Assembly: GCF_009728735.1 (NCBI RefSeq)
Contig: NZ_CP024636.1
Span: forward strand, 3,076,155-3,140,154
Direction: 5' to 3'
DNA: 64,000 nt
From: Pantoea phytobeneficialis
GTDB lineage: Bacteria > Pseudomonadota > Gammaproteobacteria > Enterobacterales > Enterobacteriaceae
Shown: positions 46,453 to 56,415 of the stretch, piece after piece
Layout: each line of letters opens with the position of its first letter
Numbering within the stretch: position 1 is the first letter of the stretch
Position numbers and translations under genes: made by a program
The notes under the pieces: model-generated
Told to the model about the DNA's origin: nothing
What the model saw: only the letters and a program-made list of their open reading frames with translations
Databases searched by the model: none

Positions 46453-47067
46453 ATGCTCGAAGTCATTAATCTCGCATGCGTTCGCGATGAGCGTACCCTG
46501 TTCAACGGGCTGAGCTTTCGTGTTGAAGCAGGCGACATCGTGCAAATTGAGGGGCCAAATGGCGCAGGTAAAACCTCGCTACTGCGCTTGCTGGCCGGAT
46601 TGAGCCGGGCGGAAGAGGGTGACGTGCTGTGGCAGGCGCAGCCGATTCGTCAGCAGCGGGAAATATGGCATCAAAATCTGCTTTATCTGGGCCATCACCC
46701 GGGAGTGAAATCGGTACTCTCACCATTAGAGAATTTGCATTTCTGGCATGGCGACAGCCACAGTGACGCGATTTTCCAGGCTCTGGAGCAGGTTGATTTG
46801 CTGGGATATGAAGAGGTGCCAGTGGCACAGCTTTCTGCTGGTCAGCAGCGACGCGTCGCATTGGCTCGCCTGTGGCTCAGTCCGGCAACCTTGTGGATTC
46901 TTGATGAGCCGTTGACGGCCATCGACAAAGCTGGCGTGGAAAAATTGATGGCGCGTTTTGCGCAGCATGCCGATAACGGAGGCGCGGTGATTTTAACCAC
47001 CCATCAGGATTTGCCAGACAGCGCAGAGCGGGTTCGTAAAATTCGTCTGGTATCGGAGTGGGCATGA
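46453..47067 (+). CDS. ccmA: cytochrome c maturation heme exporter, ATP-binding subunit CcmA
   Basis: 204 residues from the ATG that begins [17 protein letters not shown]; earlier in-frame ATGs have no better ribosome site. It is an ABC ATPase: Walker [10 protein letters not shown], signature [16 protein letters not shown], Walker [14 protein letters not shown]-loop TTHQ. With CcmB, CcmC and CcmD it releases holo-CcmE (heme-loaded). First gene of the ccmABCDEFGHI operon and coupled to ccmB (ATGA overlap). Confidence 0.95.
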   Translation: MLEVINLACVRDERTLFNGLSFRVEAGDIVQIEGPNGAGKTSLLRLLAGLSRAEEGDVLWQAQPIRQQREIWHQNLLYLGHHPGVKSVLSPLENLHFWHGDSHSDAIFQALEQVDLLGYEEVPVAQLSAGQQRRVALARLWLSPATLWILDEPLTAIDKAGVEKLMARFAQHADNGGAVILTTHQDLPDSAERVRKIRLVSEWA

Positions 47068-47726
47068 TGCTGGGCCGTGTGATTCAGCGTGAGCTGAAAA
47101 TTGCCTTCCGCAGTGGTGCGGAAGTGATTAACCCGCTGTGGTTTTTCCTGATTGTCATTACGCTGTTCCCGCTGGGTATTGGCCCTGATCCGCAGCAACT
47201 GGCACGCATTGCCCCCGGTATCGCCTGGGTGGCTGCGTTACTGGCGTCGTTACTGGCGCTGGAGCGTCTGTTTCGCGATGACTTTCTGGACGGTTCGCTG
47301 GAGCAGCTGTTGTTACTGCCAACGCCATTGCCAGTCACGGTTCTGGGCAAAGTGATCGCTCACTGGCTGATTACCGGACTGCCGTTGATTTTATTGTCGC
47401 CGCTGGCGGCACTGCTGTTGTCACTCGACTTTGCCGGGTGGCGGGCAATGGCGCTGACCCTGTTGCTGGGAACGCCAACCCTGAGTTTTCTTGGGGCTAT
47501 CGGCACCGGCCTGACCGTCGGTTTGCGGCGCGGCGGGGTGTTATTGAGTTTGCTGGTATTGCCATTGGCGATCCCGGTGTTGATTTTTGCCAGCGCAGCG
47601 ATTGATGCCGCCGGACAGGGCCTGCCGATTGGCGGTTATCTGGCGATCCTCGGTGCCATGCTGGCAGGCAGTGCTACGCTGTCCCCGTTTGCTACGGCGG
47701 CGGCGCTGCGTATTAGTCTGCATTAA
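47064..47726 (+). CDS. ccmB: heme exporter membrane subunit CcmB
   Basis: 220 residues, six hydrophobic segments. Closely matches recalled Ccm[56 protein letters not shown]. It is the membrane partner of CcmA. Starts at the ATG overlapping the ccmA stop. Confidence 0.95.
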   Translation: MMLGRVIQRELKIAFRSGAEVINPLWFFLIVITLFPLGIGPDPQQLARIAPGIAWVAALLASLLALERLFRDDFLDGSLEQLLLLPTPLPVTVLGKVIAHWLITGLPLILLSPLAALLLSLDFAGWRAMALTLLLGTPTLSFLGAIGTGLTVGLRRGGVLLSLLVLPLAIPVLIFASAAIDAAGQGLPIGGYLAILGAMLAGSATLSPFATAAALRISLH

Positions 47727-47775
47727 ATCGTGCATCCACAGAGATGCCGAAATCTCTCTTCTTATATTGTGAGCT

Positions 47776-48522
47776 ATGCAAATGTGGAAATGGTTACACC
47801 AGTGGGCAAAGCCTGAAAAGCTGTATCGGCTTTGTGGTCGCTTAATTCCCTGGTTCGCGGTACTTGGGGTCGCCACCTTGTTGTTGGGTTGGGTGTGGGG
47901 CTTTGGTTTTGCGCCAGCGGATTATCAGCAGGGCGATAGCTTCCGCATCATGTACATCCATGTACCGGCAGCAATGTGGTCAATGGGCGTCTATGCCTCA
48001 ATGGCGATTGCCGCGTTTATCGGTCTGGTGTGGCAGATGAAAATGGCTGACCTGGTATCGGCAGCGATGGCACCGGTTGGCGCTGTGTTCACCTTTATCG
48101 CGCTGGTCACGGGGTCCGCCTGGGGCAAGCCGATGTGGGGCACCTGGTGGATTTGGGATGCCCGCCTGACGTCTGAACTGGTATTGCTGTTCCTTTATAT
48201 GGGTGTCATCGCCCTCTATCACGCCTTTGATGACCGTCGCACTGCCGGTCGTGCTGCTGGAATTTTAATTCTGGTTGGTGTGATTAACCTGCCGATTATT
48301 CACTTCTCGGTGCAGTGGTGGAACACCCTGCATCAGGGGTCGTCCGGCATTCTGCAACAGGCGATTGCGCCGAGCATGCGTACCCCGCTGCGTTGGGCGA
48401 TCCTCGGTTATCTACTGGTATTCATCTCGCTGACGCTGATGCGTCTGCGCAATATGATTTTGTTTACTGAACGTCATCGTCCCTGGGCGATTGAGGTCGC
48501 ACAGGGAGGGCGCAAATCATGA
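47776..48522 (+). CDS. ccmC: heme-handling protein CcmC
   Basis: 248 residues, six hydrophobic segments. The tryptophan-rich WWD motif (GKPMWGTWWIWDARLTSELVLL) binds heme on the periplasmic side, and the two conserved histidines are in MYIHVPAA and NTLHQGS. CcmC passes heme to CcmE. It lies 49 bases after ccmB and overlaps ccmD by four bases. Confidence 0.96.
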   Translation: MQMWKWLHQWAKPEKLYRLCGRLIPWFAVLGVATLLLGWVWGFGFAPADYQQGDSFRIMYIHVPAAMWSMGVYASMAIAAFIGLVWQMKMADLVSAAMAPVGAVFTFIALVTGSAWGKPMWGTWWIWDARLTSELVLLFLYMGVIALYHAFDDRRTAGRAAGILILVGVINLPIIHFSVQWWNTLHQGSSGILQQAIAPSMRTPLRWAILGYLLVFISLTLMRLRNMILFTERHRPWAIEVAQGGRKS

Positions 48523-48752
48523 CGCCAGCTTTCTCTTCCTGGCAGGATTTCTTTGCCATGGGCGGCTATGCCTTTTATGTCTGGCTCGCCGTGGTCTTCA
48601 CGCTGATTCCGCTGATCGGTCTGGTGCTGCACACCGTGCTGTTCCGCCGTCGCCTGCTGGCGGAAATTCGCCAGCGTCAATCCAGGGAGCGTCGCATCCG
48701 TGCGGCTAAATCGAAAAAAGCCGCCAGTGAAGCGGCAGGAGAATCTGTGTGA
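48519..48752 (+). CDS. ccmD: heme exporter small subunit CcmD
   Basis: 77 residues: one membrane helix (about 16-41; [21 protein letters not shown]) and a basic cytoplasmic tail ([17 protein letters not shown]). CcmD holds CcmE near the CcmABC complex. Overlaps ccmC and ccmE. Confidence 0.93.
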   Translation: MTPAFSSWQDFFAMGGYAFYVWLAVVFTLIPLIGLVLHTVLFRRRLLAEIRQRQSRERRIRAAKSKKAASEAAGESV

Positions 48753-49234
48753 ATATCCGTCGTCGTAACCGCCTGTATGTGGTGGTAGCGGTGTTGGTGG
48801 GCTTGGGCCTTGCCACTACGCTGGTGATGTATGCGCTGCGTTCCAACATCGATCTGTTCTACACCCCGAGCGAAATTCTGTACGGCAAGGGCGAAAATCA
48901 CCAGAAACCCGAGCCAGGCCAGCGTTTGCGCGTTGGTGGCATGGTGATGCCGGGGAGCGTCAAGCGCGATCCCAAAACCCTCGCTGTCTCATTCAAACTG
49001 TATGACGCCAACGGCGTGGTGAGCGTCAGCTATGAAGGCATTCTGCCGGACCTGTTCCGCGAAGGGCAGGGTGTGGTGGCACAAGGGGTGCTGGAGGACG
49101 GCAACCTGGTGAATGCCAAAGAAGTGCTGGCGAAGCACGATGAAAAATATACGCCACCGGAAATCCAGGACGCGATGAAGAAAAATCACACAGGACCTGC
49201 GGCCAACTATCAGCAGGCAGGTGCCCAATCATGA
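48749..49234 (+). CDS. ccmE: periplasmic heme chaperone CcmE
   Basis: 161 residues, GTG start that overlaps the ccmD stop. One N-terminal membrane anchor (about 8-29) and a beta-barrel domain; the heme-binding HxxxY motif is in [12 protein letters not shown], with the histidine near residue 130. CcmE binds heme covalently and delivers it to CcmF/CcmH. Overlaps ccmF by four bases. Confidence 0.96.
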   Translation: MNIRRRNRLYVVVAVLVGLGLATTLVMYALRSNIDLFYTPSEILYGKGENHQKPEPGQRLRVGGMVMPGSVKRDPKTLAVSFKLYDANGVVSVSYEGILPDLFREGQGVVAQGVLEDGNLVNAKEVLAKHDEKYTPPEIQDAMKKNHTGPAANYQQAGAQS

Positions 49235-51189
49235 TGCCAGAAATTGGCAGTTTTCTGCTCTGCCTGGCGCTGGGACTGGCGCTGCTGTTAAGTATTTATC
49301 CGCTATGGGGCGCGGTGCGTCAGGATGCACGTTTAATGGCGTTGGCGCGCCCGCTGACGGTCGGGATGTTTGCCTGTATCGCAGCGGCGTTTTTGCTGTT
49401 GGTACACGCGTTTATCGTGAACGATTTTACCGTGGCTTACGTCGCAACCAACTCCAACACCTTGCTGCCGGTTTATTATCGCATCGCCGCGACATGGGGA
49501 GCGCACGAAGGTTCGCTGCTGTTGTGGGTGCTGCTGTTGAGTAGCTGGACGTTGGCGGTGGCGATTTTCAGTCGCGGCATGCCGCAGGATGCGTTGGCGC
49601 GCGTGCTGTCGGTGATGGGGATGATTAACCTCGGCTTCCTGCTGTTTATCACCCTGACATCGAACCCGTTTACCCGTACCTTGCCTAACTTCCCGATTGA
49701 CGGCAGTGACCTCAATCCGATGTTGCAGGATATCGGCCTGATCTTCCATCCGCCGCTACTGTATATGGGCTATGTCGGCTTCTCCGTTGCCTTTGCGTTT
49801 GCCATCGCCTCACTGATGGCGGGGCGTCTCGATACCGCATGGGCGCGCTGGTCACGTCCGTGGACTACGGCCGCCTGGGTGTTTCTGACCATCGGCATCG
49901 TGCTGGGTTCGGCCTGGGCATATTACGAACTCGGCTGGGGCGGCTGGTGGTTCTGGGACCCGGTCGAAAATGCTTCCTTTATGCCGTGGCTGGCAGGCAC
50001 AGCGTTGATGCACTCGCTGGCGGTAACGGAAAAGCGCGGCAGCTTTAAATCCTGGACGGTGCTGCTGGCGATTACCGCATTCTCGCTGAGCTTGCTCGGC
50101 ACCTTCCTCGTGCGTTCCGGCGTGCTGGTATCGGTGCACTCGTTTGCCTCCGATCCGGCGCGCGGCATGTTTATTCTCGCTTTCCTGGTGATCGTGATTG
50201 GTAGCTCGCTGTTGCTGTACGCAATTAAAGGCGGTCAGGTACGCAGCCGGGTGCAAAATGAAGCCTGGTCACGCGAATCGTTCCTGCTGGGTAACAACGT
50301 ACTGTTGATTGCCGCCATGCTGGTGGTTCTGCTGGGTACCCTGCTGCCGCTGGTGCATAAGCAACTGGGGCTGGGCAGCATTTCGGTCGGCGAACCTTTC
50401 TTTAATACCATGTTCACCTGGCTGATGGCGCCGTTCGCGCTGATGCTCGGCATCGGCCCGTTGGTGCGCTGGCGACGTGATGAGCCGCAGAAACTGTGGA
50501 AACGTCTCGGCATCGCCTTACTGGTGACGCTGATCCTCTCCATCGCGCTGCCGTGGTTGTTGCAAGATCGTATTGAAGCGATGACGGTGATTGGCTTGCT
50601 GATGTCGATCTGGGTGATCCTGCTGACATTAATGGAGCTGCACGAACGCGCCACCCATCGTCATACTTTCTTCAAAGGCTTGCGCCATCTGACGCGCAGC
50701 CATTGGGGTATGGTGCTTGGTCATCTCGGTGTGGCAGTGACGGTGATTGGTATCGCCTTCAGTACCCAGTACAGCGTCGAGCGCGATGTGCGGATGAAGT
50801 CGGGCGATAATATTGATATCCACAATTACCACTTCATCTTCCGTGACGTGCATAACCTGCAAGGGCCGAACTACAGCGGTGGCGTGGCGATTATCGACGT
50901 GACCCGCAACGGTAAGCCGGAAGCGGTGCTACACGCGGAGAAACGCTTCTATACCGCCGCGCGTACCATGATGACCGAAGCGGCGATCAGCGGTGGCTTT
51001 ACCCGCGATCTCTATGCGGCGTTGGGCGAAGAGCTGGATGACGGCTCCTGGGCAGTGCGGATTTACTACAAACCTTTCGTGCGCTGGATCTGGTTCGGCG
51101 GCGTGTTTATGGCGGTGGGTGGCCTGCTTTGTCTGCTCGACCCGCGTTATCGTTCGCGCAAAAAAGCGCAACGGGAGGAGCAGGCATGA
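49231..51189 (+). CDS. ccmF: cytochrome c heme lyase subunit CcmF
   Basis: 652 residues, about fifteen hydrophobic segments. The WWD motif ([20 protein letters not shown]) and conserved histidines ([32 protein letters not shown]) are intact. It takes heme from CcmE and, with CcmG and CcmH/I, attaches it to apocytochrome c in the periplasm. Starts at the ATG overlapping ccmE. Confidence 0.96.
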   Translation: MMPEIGSFLLCLALGLALLLSIYPLWGAVRQDARLMALARPLTVGMFACIAAAFLLLVHAFIVNDFTVAYVATNSNTLLPVYYRIAATWGAHEGSLLLWVLLLSSWTLAVAIFSRGMPQDALARVLSVMGMINLGFLLFITLTSNPFTRTLPNFPIDGSDLNPMLQDIGLIFHPPLLYMGYVGFSVAFAFAIASLMAGRLDTAWARWSRPWTTAAWVFLTIGIVLGSAWAYYELGWGGWWFWDPVENASFMPWLAGTALMHSLAVTEKRGSFKSWTVLLAITAFSLSLLGTFLVRSGVLVSVHSFASDPARGMFILAFLVIVIGSSLLLYAIKGGQVRSRVQNEAWSRESFLLGNNVLLIAAMLVVLLGTLLPLVHKQLGLGSISVGEPFFNTMFTWLMAPFALMLGIGPLVRWRRDEPQKLWKRLGIALLVTLILSIALPWLLQDRIEAMTVIGLLMSIWVILLTLMELHERATHRHTFFKGLRHLTRSHWGMVLGHLGVAVTVIGIAFSTQYSVERDVRMKSGDNIDIHNYHFIFRDVHNLQGPNYSGGVAIIDVTRNGKPEAVLHAEKRFYTAARTMMTEAAISGGFTRDLYAALGEELDDGSWAVRIYYKPFVRWIWFGGVFMAVGGLLCLLDPRYRSRKKAQREEQA

Positions 51190-51743
51190 ACAAGAAAATC
51201 CTTTTTATCCCGCTGGTGTTGTTTCTGCTGCTGGCGGCGGCGCTGCTGTGGCAGTTGACGCGCAATGCCAATGGCGACGATCCGACGTTGCTGGAGTCGG
51301 CGCTGATTGGCAAACCGGTGCCGGTGTTCAAACTCGAAGCGCTCGACAAACCAGGTAAAATATACGACCAACAGGTGCTGACTGATGGCAAACCGATTTT
51401 GCTGAACGTCTGGGCCACCTGGTGTCCGACCTGCCGCGCGGAGCACGAATATCTCAACACGCTGGCGGAAAAAGGCATTCGCGTGGTGGGCCTCAACTAT
51501 AAAGACGATCGCACCAAAGCGGTGACCTGGCTGAATACCCTGGGGAATCCTTATGCGCTGAGCCTGTATGACGGTGATGGCATGCTGGGTCTGGATCTCG
51601 GCGTCTACGGTGCGCCAGAAACCTTCCTGATTGATGGCAAAGGCATTATTCGTTATCGCCATGCCGGTGATATGAACGAGCGTGTCTGGCAGCAGGAAGT
51701 GAAACCGCTGTGGGATAAATACAGCAAGGGGGCAGGGGCGTGA
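51186..51743 (+). CDS. ccmG: thioredoxin-like CcmG/DsbE
   Basis: 185 residues from the ATG overlapping ccmF by four bases. An N-terminal anchor (about 5-24) precedes a thioredoxin fold with active site WCPTC (C80, C83), a following cis-Pro loop (GAPETFLID) and the CcmG acidic segment. It keeps the heme-binding cysteines of apocytochrome c reduced in the periplasm, taking electrons from DsbD. Also called dsbE. Confidence 0.96.
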   Translation: MNKKILFIPLVLFLLLAAALLWQLTRNANGDDPTLLESALIGKPVPVFKLEALDKPGKIYDQQVLTDGKPILLNVWATWCPTCRAEHEYLNTLAEKGIRVVGLNYKDDRTKAVTWLNTLGNPYALSLYDGDGMLGLDLGVYGAPETFLIDGKGIIRYRHAGDMNERVWQQEVKPLWDKYSKGAGA

Positions 51744-52195
51744 AACGGCTGCTTCTTTTGCTCGCAGGCGTGTTGTTGAGCACCAGCCTGTGGGCGGCGA
51801 TTGATACTTACCAGTTCGATTCGGTGCAGCAGGAGGAGCAGTATCGCGATCTGACCGGTTCGCTACGCTGCCCGAAATGCCAGAACAACAGCATCGCTGA
51901 CTCCAACGCGATGATTGCTGCGGATATGCGTCTCAAAGTTTATGAACTGATGAAGCAGGGGCAGAGCCGCCAGCAAATCATTGATTATATGGTGGCGCGT
52001 TATGGCAATTTCGTCACTTACGAACCGCCGGTGACGCCATCAACCCTGATCCTGTGGGTCGGCCCGGCTCTGTTTGTGGTGCTCGGTGGCCTGATCATTA
52101 TCCTGCGCAGTCGCCAGCGTAAAACGCGCAGCGAACTGGATGACAACGAACAACAACGCCTTGCGGCGATTCTGAAGCGTGACGGGAAGCCGTAA
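51740..52195 (+). CDS. ccmH: cytochrome c maturation thiol oxidoreductase CcmH
   Basis: 151 residues, GTG start overlapping ccmG. Signal sequence (about 1-19), a redox motif RCPKCQN (C43, C46) in GSLRCPKCQNNSIADSNAMIA, and a C-terminal membrane helix (about 104-123). In E. coli CcmH is fused to CcmI; here they are two genes that overlap (TAATG). Confidence 0.95.
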   Translation: MKRLLLLLAGVLLSTSLWAAIDTYQFDSVQQEEQYRDLTGSLRCPKCQNNSIADSNAMIAADMRLKVYELMKQGQSRQQIIDYMVARYGNFVTYEPPVTPSTLILWVGPALFVVLGGLIIILRSRQRKTRSELDDNEQQRLAAILKRDGKP

Positions 52196-53406
52196 TGAGT
52201 GGATTCTGGATTACCCTGATAATTTTACTGGCGGCAGCCACGGTGCTGTTTCTGAGCGCAGGCTGGCGTCAGCGTGTGGCGAGTAATGGCGATCGCGATC
52301 GTCTGAACACCGACTTTTATCAGCAGCGCCTGCGCGAGCTGGAGCGTGATGAAGATGAAGGTGTGGTGGCAGAGCGACCCGAGATGGTACGCGAGCTGCA
52401 ACAAACGTTGCTGACCGATGTGCCGCAACAGGATGAGGTGCGCAGCCATCAAAGCAGCCGCTGGGTCCTGCTCCCCGGTGTCGGTTTGTTGATCGTGGTT
52501 TCACTCGGCATGTACCTGAAAACCGGTGGATTGGCGCAACTGGCGGGCTGGACCTCGGTACAACAAGAATATCCGGCGTTACGTGCGCGCGTGATGGATC
52601 CGCAGGCGAAACCGTTGACGATGGAAGAACTGGCGCGTCTGCAACTTGGGCTGCGTACCTCGCTGCAATCCGACCCGCAAAACCTCAATGACTGGACCAT
52701 GTTGGGCCGACTTGGCATGGTGCTGAATAACGCCACCGATGCCAGTCAGGCATTCGAACGTGCGTTGCAACTGGCTCCGAATAATCTGGAACTGCAACAG
52801 GATTACGCAGAAGTGCTGACGCGCTCCAGCGATCCACAGGATAATCGTCAGGCCAGCATGTTGCTGCGTGACCTGCTGAAGCGCGATCACAGCAATGTCC
52901 GTACCCTGAGTTTGCTGGCGTTCAACGCTTTTGAGCAGCAGCAATATGATGAGGCGATTGGTGCCTGGCAGACGATGCTGAAATTGTTACCGGCGGGGGA
53001 CCATCGTATTGCGATGATCGAGCGCAGCATTGAACAAGCAAAAACCGATGCGGGACAGCAAAATAGCCACCTGGCATTGGCGGTAAGTTTAACGCCCCAG
53101 GCAGAAAAAATGTTACCGCAAGGCGGAGTGTTGTATATTTCTGTGACTGACGGTGTATCACCGGTGCCTGTGGCAGTGAAGCGTTTACCGCTCAGCCACT
53201 TCCCGTTATCGCTCACGCTGGATGACAGTAACGCTATGATGCCAGACCGTTTATTGTCGGCGCAGCATCAGGTGCAGGTCCGGGTGCGTGTCTCGCGCGA
53301 TGGTAGCGCCAATCCGCAGTCTGGAGACTGGTTTGGTTTAAGCGCAGTGACGCCCTGGGACGGTCATCAGCAACTGGCTGTAGAGATTAATCAGCAGCAG
53401 CCCTGA
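52195..53406 (+). CDS. ccmI: cytochrome c maturation TPR protein CcmI
   Basis: 403 residues. Two N-terminal membrane helices (about 3-24 and 91-112) and a periplasmic TPR region (about 140-285; DPQNLNDWTMLGRLGMVLNN, ATDASQAFERALQLAPNN). A C-terminal Ig-like domain with SVTDGVSPVPVAVKRLP follows. It binds the C-terminus of apocytochrome c and feeds it to CcmF/H. Last gene of the ccm operon, 38 bases before mlaA. Confidence 0.93.
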   Translation: MSGFWITLIILLAAATVLFLSAGWRQRVASNGDRDRLNTDFYQQRLRELERDEDEGVVAERPEMVRELQQTLLTDVPQQDEVRSHQSSRWVLLPGVGLLIVVSLGMYLKTGGLAQLAGWTSVQQEYPALRARVMDPQAKPLTMEELARLQLGLRTSLQSDPQNLNDWTMLGRLGMVLNNATDASQAFERALQLAPNNLELQQDYAEVLTRSSDPQDNRQASMLLRDLLKRDHSNVRTLSLLAFNAFEQQQYDEAIGAWQTMLKLLPAGDHRIAMIERSIEQAKTDAGQQNSHLALAVSLTPQAEKMLPQGGVLYISVTDGVSPVPVAVKRLPLSHFPLSLTLDDSNAMMPDRLLSAQHQVQVRVRVSRDGSANPQSGDWFGLSAVTPWDGHQQLAVEINQQQP

Positions 53407-53444
53407 AGCGATACACCCTAAAACTGCACGCACAGGGAGAGAAT

Positions 53445-54212
53445 ATGAATTACCGCCTGACCGGTCTGGCGCTGGCCAGTGTATTGCTGGTGGGATGCGC
53501 CAGCTCCAAACCGGCTGACAACGATCAACCTGCGCAGCGCAGCGATCCGTTTGAAGGCTTTAACCGCACGATGTTTAATTTCAACTACAACGTGCTGGAT
53601 CCGTATGTCGTGCGTCCGGTGGCGGTGGCCTGGCGCGATTATGTGCCGGTGCCTGCGCGTACTGGGATCAGCAATGTGCTCAGTAACCTTGATGAACCGG
53701 CGAGTATGGTCAACGCCTTCCTGACCGGCGAGCCGCGTCGTGCAATGATCCATTTCACCCGTTTCTTCCTGAACTCGACGTTAGGATTGGGTGGTTTTAT
53801 CGACGTAGCGGGCAAAGCTAACCCTGAGCTGGCGCGTGAAGAGCCGCACCGTTTTGGTAGTACGCTGGGCCGTTATGGCGTCGGTTATGGACCTTATGTG
53901 GAACTGCCTGCTTACGGTAGTTTTACCCTGCGTCAGGATGGCGGGGACTATGTTGATACCCTCTATCCAGTGCTGGGTTGGCTGACCTGGCCAATGTCGA
54001 TAGGTAAATGGACGCTGGAAGGGGTGGAAACCCGTGCGCAGTTGCTTGATAGCGATGCTATTCTGCGTCAGCAACAGGATCCTTATGCGTTTATCCGCAA
54101 CGCTTATTTCCAGCGTAATGATTTCCTGGCCCGTGGCGGTAAGCTGAAGCCAGAAGAAAACCCGAACGCTAAAGCGATTCAGGGCGATCTCAACGAGATT
54201 GATGCGGAATAA
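53445..54212 (+). CDS. mlaA: outer-membrane lipid asymmetry lipoprotein MlaA (VacJ)
   Basis: 255 residues. Lipoprotein signal with lipobox LLVG-C (C18). The mature protein has DPFEGFNRTMFNFNYNVLDPYVVRPVA and ends in an acidic tail. MlaA sits as a ring in the outer-membrane inner leaflet with porins and removes misplaced phospholipid through MlaC. AGGGAGA precedes the ATG. It may be read from the ccm promoter as well as its own. Confidence 0.96.
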   Translation: MNYRLTGLALASVLLVGCASSKPADNDQPAQRSDPFEGFNRTMFNFNYNVLDPYVVRPVAVAWRDYVPVPARTGISNVLSNLDEPASMVNAFLTGEPRRAMIHFTRFFLNSTLGLGGFIDVAGKANPELAREEPHRFGSTLGRYGVGYGPYVELPAYGSFTLRQDGGDYVDTLYPVLGWLTWPMSIGKWTLEGVETRAQLLDSDAILRQQQDPYAFIRNAYFQRNDFLARGGKLKPEENPNAKAIQGDLNEIDAE

Positions 54213-54216
54213 ATGA

Positions 54217-54250
54217 AAAGAAGGCGGCTGATTTAGCCGCCTTCTTATTT
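54217..54250 (+). terminator. terminator of mlaA
   Basis: Stem GAAGGCGGCT / AGCCGCCTTC with loop GATTT, preceded by A and followed by TTATTT. Confidence 0.88.
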
Positions 54251-54279
54251 GTAACGGCGCGATTTATCGCGCCGCTACG
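54251..54279. repeat. palindromic intergenic repeat, copy 6 (compact full palindrome)
   Basis: GTAACGGCGCGATTTATCGC continues directly into GCCGCTAC: both arms overlap with no loop, a compact form of the family. It lies between convergent mlaA and fadL. Confidence 0.8.
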
Positions 54280-54312
54280 AACGGGGTGCACAACAATGTA
54301 CACCCGTATTCA

Positions 54313-55593
54313 TCAGAACTTATAGTTAAAGCCTGCTGCATACAGCATCGCTTTCCCTTCCGATCTAAAGGTGTAGTCACCTTCTTTAATCGTTACGTTC
54401 TGGCCGTGCATGTAGGAAATACCAATATCCACTGACGCATCCTTGTTGAACGCATAGGACGCACCGGCGCTCAGCCACAGACGGTCCTGGTCCGGGATCG
54501 AGATAGAACGTTTATCTGCCGGTACCGGGCTGTCATCAAAGGCGATACCGCCACGGAAGGTCCAGTTATCGTCGTAGAAATAGGTGGTACCCAGCGCGAT
54601 ACGATAGGCGTCGTGGAAGCCTTCATCTTTATAGAACAGGGTCTGACCATTGTTGGTGGCTTTCAGCTCCTGGAACTGGCTCCAGCTGGTGTAGGTCAGG
54701 CTATAGTGCACCGCCCATTGTGGCGCAACTTTATGCCAGCCAGACACTTCCCACATTTCCGGCAGATTGAGTGTCAGTGAACCTGGGATCGTCGATCCCC
54801 CTGTGGCATACGGCAGACCTAAACCCATCGCCTGGTTAATGGCGTTAACAGAGGTCGGCAGGTCACTTTTGTAATCGCCATCAAAGTCGATTTTCACTTC
54901 AGAACGATAGGTAAAGCCAAAGCGGTTGTTTTTATCCACTTCATACAGGATACCAGCGTTCCAGCCATAGCCCCATTCGTCGCCTTTCAAATGGGCGATT
55001 TGGGTATTAGCCGGAAGACCCAGCGCAGCACCAGATTCACCGGCGTAACGTTCGATTTTCGCTTTGGCATACACCGCATCAAAACCGATACCAAAACTGA
55101 AATGTTCATTCAGACGATAAGCGGTGCTGATATTAAAATTACCGGTGGTTAAATCGGTAGTACCGCCGTAAGCGCCTGCGGTGTAACCGTTATTAAATTC
55201 TGTCGCCAGGCCATAGTTAGAGGTGACCGAAGCCCCCACCCACCACTGATCGTTAATCGGGTGCACATAGTGGATATTGGGAATCCACTGGTTCGGGGCG
55301 ATGTTTTTGGCGTCGAGGCTACGGCCCGTTGGGCTGGTGCCGCTAATATTCACATCCGGGTCGATATACACCGCACCAATTGAAAACTCGGGGCGGTCCA
55401 TCAACGCCATGGTTGCAGGGTTGCGGCTGGCGGAGGCGGCGGTATCACCCATTGCGCCTTCACCTGAATAGGCACGGCCTAATCCGATTGCTGAAAATTC
55501 ATTAAGTTGAAAGCCAGCAGCGTAAACATGAGAAGAGACGAGCGCGACTGCAGCTGCCACAGCTGACTTTGCAAACAGGTTCTTATGGTTCAT
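54313..55593 (-). CDS. fadL: long-chain fatty acid outer-membrane transporter FadL
   Basis: 426 residues from the ATG with GAGG upstream. Sec signal peptide (about 1-25, cleavage after VYA), then the FadL N-terminal hatch ([22 protein letters not shown] ... SRNPATMAL) and a fourteen-stranded barrel ending in F (AAGFNYKF). It lets long-chain fatty acids cross the outer membrane. FadR-type boxes stand upstream. Convergent with mlaA as in E. coli. Confidence 0.97.
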   Translation of the reverse strand: MNHKNLFAKSAVAAAVALVSSHVYAAGFQLNEFSAIGLGRAYSGEGAMGDTAASASRNPATMALMDRPEFSIGAVYIDPDVNISGTSPTGRSLDAKNIAPNQWIPNIHYVHPINDQWWVGASVTSNYGLATEFNNGYTAGAYGGTTDLTTGNFNISTAYRLNEHFSFGIGFDAVYAKAKIERYAGESGAALGLPANTQIAHLKGDEWGYGWNAGILYEVDKNNRFGFTYRSEVKIDFDGDYKSDLPTSVNAINQAMGLGLPYATGGSTIPGSLTLNLPEMWEVSGWHKVAPQWAVHYSLTYTSWSQFQELKATNNGQTLFYKDEGFHDAYRIALGTTYFYDDNWTFRGGIAFDDSPVPADKRSISIPDQDRLWLSAGASYAFNKDASVDIGISYMHGQNVTIKEGDYTFRSEGKAMLYAAGFNYKF

Positions 55594-55680
55594 GACCACA
55601 ACCTCATCAATTATTATTAAACGTTGTTACATCGCGTAACAAGGGTCGGCGGATTGTAGGGACTGACGACAGAGACACAT

Positions 55681-55715
55681 ATCAGACCAGTGCGACGAGT
55701 ATAGGTCGGACCTGT
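55681..55715 (-). promoter_or_regulatory. FadR-type operators upstream of fadL
   Basis: Minus strand: ACAGGTCCGACCTATACTC followed by GTCGCACTGGTCTGAT. The first contains the FadR core GGT-CC-GACC, and the whole block closely resembles the recalled E. coli fadL FadR region. Repression without long-chain acyl-CoA is expected. The rest of the 55594-55949 gap holds the fadL leader and the yfcZ promoter, with no further gene. Confidence 0.75.
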
Positions 55716-55949
55716 GTATTTGTTGCAATAATGTTTTTAAAATATTTCCAATTTGATCGATAAAATCAGATCTGCTTAACAAAATCCTTGCCGTTACGTT
55801 CCAGCATAGCGAGTCAAATTTGTTTTGGATCAATTTTTAGTGTGATATTCGTCACTTAGCAGGTTGAGCGTGGCGACGGTAAGGCTTCAGGCGTACACTT
55901 TGTGGCAGAAAAAATTCCTTTTTGTCTGTTTTATCGTCAGGAGAAAGCC

Positions 55950-56246
55950 ATGACTGATGCCATTAATAAATGCAGCGCCAACGAAACCGCAGCCTGCTGC
56001 TGCGTTGATGTGGGGACTGTTGTCGACAACACCGATTGCACTGCCAGCTGGTCTGGATTGTTTGCCGACCGCCATGCGGCTGAAGCGATGCTGAAGCACC
56101 TGAGTGAGCGGGCGCGACAGGTTGAATCCGAGCCGTGCGATATCCGCCCACAACTGGAGAATGAAGCCGAAGGCGTGCGCCTGAATATCGATTTCATCTT
56201 CGCCTGTCAGGCAGAATCCCTGATTTTCCAGCTCGGTCTGCGCTAA
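55950..56246 (+). CDS. yfcZ: DUF406 family protein YfcZ
   Basis: 98 residues from the ATG with AGGAGA upstream; recalled E. coli YfcZ is 94. Cysteine-rich N-terminus (NKCSANETAACCCVDVGTVVDNTDC), a central helix, and the conserved end ESLIFQLGLR. Function unknown; its constant place between fadL and fadI suggests a link to fatty-acid use. No catalytic motif seen. Confidence 0.92.
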   Translation: MTDAINKCSANETAACCCVDVGTVVDNTDCTASWSGLFADRHAAEAMLKHLSERARQVESEPCDIRPQLENEAEGVRLNIDFIFACQAESLIFQLGLR

Positions 56247-56360
56247 TCCCCCCAACTGCCGGACTTGGTTCCGGCAGTGTTTGTTAATTTCGTGTTTCTC
56301 CTCGCACTTTTTTCCTCTGCATATTGGCGACTTACGCGCTCCTGGTTAACACTGATGATC

Positions 56361-56371
56361 AGGTCAGACCT
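56361..56371. promoter_or_regulatory. FadR-type box upstream of fadI
   Basis: AGGTCAGACCT, a perfect 11-base palindrome with the FadR core GGT-CA-GACC, 45 bases before the fadI ATG. This would put fadIJ under the same repressor as fadL. Confidence 0.65.
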
Positions 56372-56415
56372 CTTTGGGCAATGACGCCCCGGTCGAATAG
56401 CACAGGTGACAGGCA

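Noticed and set aside
46287..46538. Reverse frame with a C-x2-C-H motif in the yfdC/ccmA gap
   Set aside because: It overlaps the ccmA start antisense and has no ribosome site; the motif that looks like a heme site is probably chance.
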